In this document: one piece after another, positions 61,047 to 64,000 of the stretch
Position numbering within the stretch: position 1 is the stretch's first letter
How the letters are laid out: each line of letters starts with the position of its first letter
Origin: Linepithema humile
Taxonomy: Eukaryota > Arthropoda > Insecta > Hymenoptera > Formicidae
Direction: 5' to 3'
Length of the DNA stretch: 64,000 nucleotides
NCBI RefSeq assembly: GCF_040581485.1
Contig: NC_090133.1
Coordinates: 26,562,139-26,626,138, forward strand
Notes under the pieces: model-generated
Told to the model about the DNA's origin: nothing
The model's database searches: none
The model's input: only the letters and a program-made list of their open reading frames with translations
Translations under genes and position numbers: made by a program

Positions 61047-61276
61047 GTGCGCCGGAACGTAACCGCGAAGTGTAAGATAGCGATCGGGAGATAGACAGGG
61101 ACAGATAATATCGGTTCTTACGGCTCTCTCCTTCCCGCCCGGCGGCAAGGGTTTTCTTGGCCGGGCGAAACGGAGACGGAGAGCAACCCCTACTCTCTTT
61201 CTCTCACCCCTTACGACGCTTACCCCCGTACGAGGCGTCGGCGGAGTCGGCGGCGGAGAATCCCCCACCCACCCAC
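61047..61276 (-). CDS. Candidate 230-nt internal coding exon, minus strand
   Basis: The minus strand has a long pyrimidine tract ending CACCCCTCGCCCAG (exon start 61276). The frame that follows is open for 76 codons and reaches the donor CAC|GTAAGTACG (intron from 61046). The peptide begins with a Gly/Pro/Thr-rich stretch and then becomes basic (VALRLRFARPRKPLPPGGKE), ending YLTLRGYVPAH. The donor is perfect at its intron side but lacks AG before GT. GC-rich composition makes such open frames fairly easy by chance. Confidence 0.18.
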
Positions 61277-63872
61277 CTGGGCGAGGGGTGAAGGGAGAGG
61301 AGAGTTTGAGGAAAAGGGGGAGATAGAGCGCGCGCCTCGACGTCGTGACTGGTGGGGGCAAAGGAAAAGAGGGGTAGCTTGAAAACTCCTGTCCTACGGC
61401 GGCCTCAGTTTTTCGTCCTCACGGAGGTGGATTTTCGTCGTGGGTGGACGCGGCCGGGGTCACGAGTCGGTCCACGGTCACCTGGGCCCGCGCCCGGGCC
61501 CGTCGGACCCGCGTATGGCATCGCCGCGGTAAGAAACGGCGTGCGGCGAAGGCGCCTCGAGGTGGCCAGAAATTTCGCGGCCGCGCACCACCTAAGACAA
61601 CGCCCCTACCCGAACACGCGTTCTTTAAGGCACGAGGGGGTGGCTTTTAGTCAGACGCACGCGGTCTGAGAAGCGCGCCACCACCGGCCCCCGACGGAGA
61701 AGGACTTAGCGTTTCTCGCGAGCCGCAGACCCGAGTCAGTTTCGGTTCCTCCTCCGTCAAGGACTCGAACGCGGAAGAGGAGAGAGCTTTTTCCCCCGTC
61801 GCACGTCGTCGTCGTCGTAGTCGTCGTCGTCGTCTTCGTCGTCGTTGTCGTTACCGCCGTCGTCCTTCGAAGAGGAAGAACAGTGTCTTGGCTGATATCG
61901 TGCACGAAGGTCGCGAGCAACCGTGCCGAGAGTGCATCACTATTAACGCGTATTTACCGATCATCGTCGACCGCCGCTGCTCTGCCTGCACCTGTCATCC
62001 GCACTTGTATAACTCTCCAGTAAGGAATTCTCCGGATTCTTTCTCTCGGAATATTCGGCCCTTGCCGGTCTTGTGTCTCGAGTTGAATTGTGACCGCCGC
62101 GGACTTTGCGTCCCGAGCCGCGCATATTAGTAGACCCGACGCGTAAACCAGCCGATCGTCAACGCGCCCGCTGCCTTTTTTTCTCTTTTCATTCTTTCAC
62201 GTGATTTTAGTCAGTTTTCCCCACTTTCGGACCGGAGACCACCATTGACCCTCCCCCTCCTATTCGCTGTTCCGAATCCTGACATGCCCGGTACGTCATC
62301 GTCGCCGTCTCAACAGTGTTTCGTCGCGATCGCACACGCTTCGATCCCGTCTCGATTCTCGGGAGTGATACGATGTGCTTCGGTAAGGTCACGAGAAAAC
62401 CAAGACGAGAGAGCGAGTCGGGGGAGAGAAAAAAAACGAGAAAGATCTCGAAACCATCGTCGAATATGTGTGCAGTCAGACGAATGATTGTCTTGATGCT
62501 CGCGATCGCGGAATCACACGGCGAACAATAAACGTAACGAATCGCGAGTAAACGAGTTAGCAATTATGCGAATATCCGTGCGTGATCATTTCGCATCGTT
62601 AATTCAGTAGGCAGGCGACAATGCTTGTCACGTCACATAAACCTGACACACGTTGTAACAAATTATTTGGCGTTTCATTGACGTCGCGTCAACCCTCCTC
62701 TTCGGTCAGTGACAGTTTGACTGTCACTCGCGAAAAGATCGTGTATTAGGAAATAATTCAAGGAGCGGCGAAACAGTAGCGAAAAAATATACATTTCAAA
62801 ATTCTTCCAAACAAGGACGATAATCGCCGAAACGAAAAGATGATTGCAATTTCACTAGCGTCAAGGATTGTGTTATAGTGAGAGATATCGCGTTGTTCGT
62901 AGTGCTGTTACGTTTGACATAAAACACATATCTCATACTTATATTACATTCTCAAGAATATTCAGTGCTCTGGATCTTTATTTTCATTCCGTTCACCGTG
63001 CTTTGGTTTATTGCATATTGTTATCTTAGCATTATTTTTATCCACAAAAAATATTTGATTCACATATATCGACGCGTCATTCTCTTTCTGTCGAATATTT
63101 TCATATTAATTTTGCATCTCTGCATTTGGCATTCCTTACTGTTTCTACGTTATCAATGATAAGTCACCACGCGACGGCAAAAGGCATCCGCGTTTTCGAG
63201 CCGGTTTGCGCCGCGTTCTCGTAAATGTGCGAAACCAACTAAAAATCCGCTTTGACGAGGCATAGCAAAAAGCAGGGCATGAATTTGTGTAATGTTAAAT
63301 CATCGACGCGAGAGCTGGATGTGTCAAACGGATGAAATTTACCACGCCGCGTAATTAGTGCGTGCTTCTGACAGTGCTGGTTGAAATTATTGTTTGTGTC
63401 GCGGCCGGAAGTGTAACCCTTCATAAACGTCAGTTGAAAGAGAACTGCGTTTAAACATTGCCTTATCGTAAGATCGTAAAATCTCGAGGGTGAACCTTTC
63501 CGATATCGCGAAATTTGATTAGAATTCTCTTCCAATTCGATTCGACGTCGCGCTGCAACAACCGTTTTTAGACAGTGTCATCTGACAAAAATCAATGTTT
63601 TAAATAACTTTGTCTTCGCGTACCTCATCAATCGAGACATTAAAACTTTTATTACGATCCGAAAGTCGCAGTGAATACCGTGAGAAATCTGAAAATGTCG
63701 CATATCTGAGATAAATATATTTCAGCAATATCCCGCAAACGTTCTTTCCCAAACAATAATGTGTGAAACGGTTGCCTATGGCATGAAAAAGTAGTCGTGT
63801 ATTGATGTCAAACCGTTGGTCGCGCGTGACGCCGAATAACGCAAAAATGTATTCTGTTTTTCTGGATTGCAG
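61277..63872. other. Spacer
   Basis: It holds the (CGT)n tract at 61804, GC-rich overlapping frames at 61.35-61.9 kb and AT-rich DNA at 62.5-63.2 kb. The latter has a hydrophobic frame that lacks an ATG. A possible plus donor GCG|GTAAGA lies near 61530. No gene is recognised. Confidence 0.45.
61804..61853. repeat. Imperfect (CGT)n trinucleotide repeat
   Basis: About 16 CGT/CGTAGT/CTTCGT triplets. The minus strand reads Thr-rich and the plus strand Ser/Val/Arg. Confidence 0.92.
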
Positions 63873-64000
63873 CTTCGAGCGGGAGACGCGTTGCAGCGAG
63901 AGATTCCCGCGCAGGAGAGGAAGACTGGACAAAGCGGAAGAAGCAGAATAAGACGAGCAAAGCAGAAGCGGAAGAGCAGAAGAGCGCAAGAAGACCGAAA
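63873..64000 (+). CDS. Candidate exon running off the right edge (partial)
   Basis: A strong plus acceptor, TGTTTTTCTGGATTGCAG (ending at 63872), is followed by DNA that is open to the window end in two frames. One reads SSGRRVAARDSRAGEEDW and on into a Lys/Gln/Glu/Ala-rich charged segment. The other begins LRAGDALQREIPAQERKTG. The last 60 bases are a degenerate GCAGAAGCGGAAGAGC-type repeat, which could itself keep frames open. The exon would be truncated by the window, so its end and phase cannot be judged. Confidence 0.25.

Noticed and set aside
62965..63159. Very hydrophobic frame of 64 codons suggesting a membrane protein or receptor fragment
   Set aside because: There is no ATG (it begins at GTG), no splice signals, and it is AT-rich DNA in which Ile/Leu/Phe codons dominate by composition.
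63600..63989. Minus-strand frame of 129 codons with natural-looking sequence
   Set aside because: It overlaps a plus-strand exon candidate and has no start context or splice support. Frames of this length are expected several times by chance in 64 kb.

Overview
The window looks like gene-poor nuclear DNA from an insect, most likely a hymenopteran such as an ant. The reasons are the visibly high CpG content even in AT-rich stretches, many long (AG)n/(CT)n microsatellites, (CA)n and trinucleotide repeats, a TTAGG-like patch, and no bacterial gene organisation (no tight head-to-tail ORFs, no ribosome binding sites). The organism call is an inference from composition. I recognise no conserved protein family, transposase, reverse transcriptase, tRNA, rRNA or CRISPR array.

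Layout. AT-rich, stop-filled spacer alternates with GC-rich islands that are strongly purine-rich on one strand. Examples are 2.6-3.2, 4.4-4.9, 7.2-7.9, 16.1-16.6, 17.4-18.5, 30.5-31.9, 34.9-36.1, 50.1-51.6, 54.0-55.3 and 59.7-61.9 kb. The longest open frames (280-295 codons near 31.2-32.1, 50.7-51.5 and 54.4-55.3 kb) lie in these islands and are open on both strands at once. I read them as consequences of stop-poor composition rather than genes. Microsatellites mark many island edges.

Coding evidence is weak everywhere. I looked for short open frames bounded by good splice signals or starting at a well-placed ATG, and list the better ones at low confidence. The minus strand holds many of the best donors (exon ends at 6988, 9880, 19417, 24902, 45342, 47516 and 58861). 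The plus strand has candidate exons at 2.55, 8.87, 12.2, 20.05, 25.26, 52.2, 52.77 and 63.87 kb. These do not assemble into one confident gene, and some candidates overlap on opposite strands. The simplest reading is long introns or flanks of one or more large insect genes whose main coding parts lie outside the window.

Items worth a second look: a diverged, colinear duplication of a non-repetitive element of about 170 bp at 48.67 and 49.21 kb; a bulged hairpin at 15.02-15.10 kb; a 17-nt candidate microexon whose 3' splice site sits inside an 11-bp perfect stem (52.77 kb); a 296-bp stretch without any CT dinucleotide, which is an AG-exclusion zone on the minus strand, just upstream of a candidate terminal exon (37.9 kb); a purine/pyrimidine switch centred on a 12-bp palindrome (31.2 kb); and a YY1-like plus tandem CCAAT-box cluster (54.8 kb).
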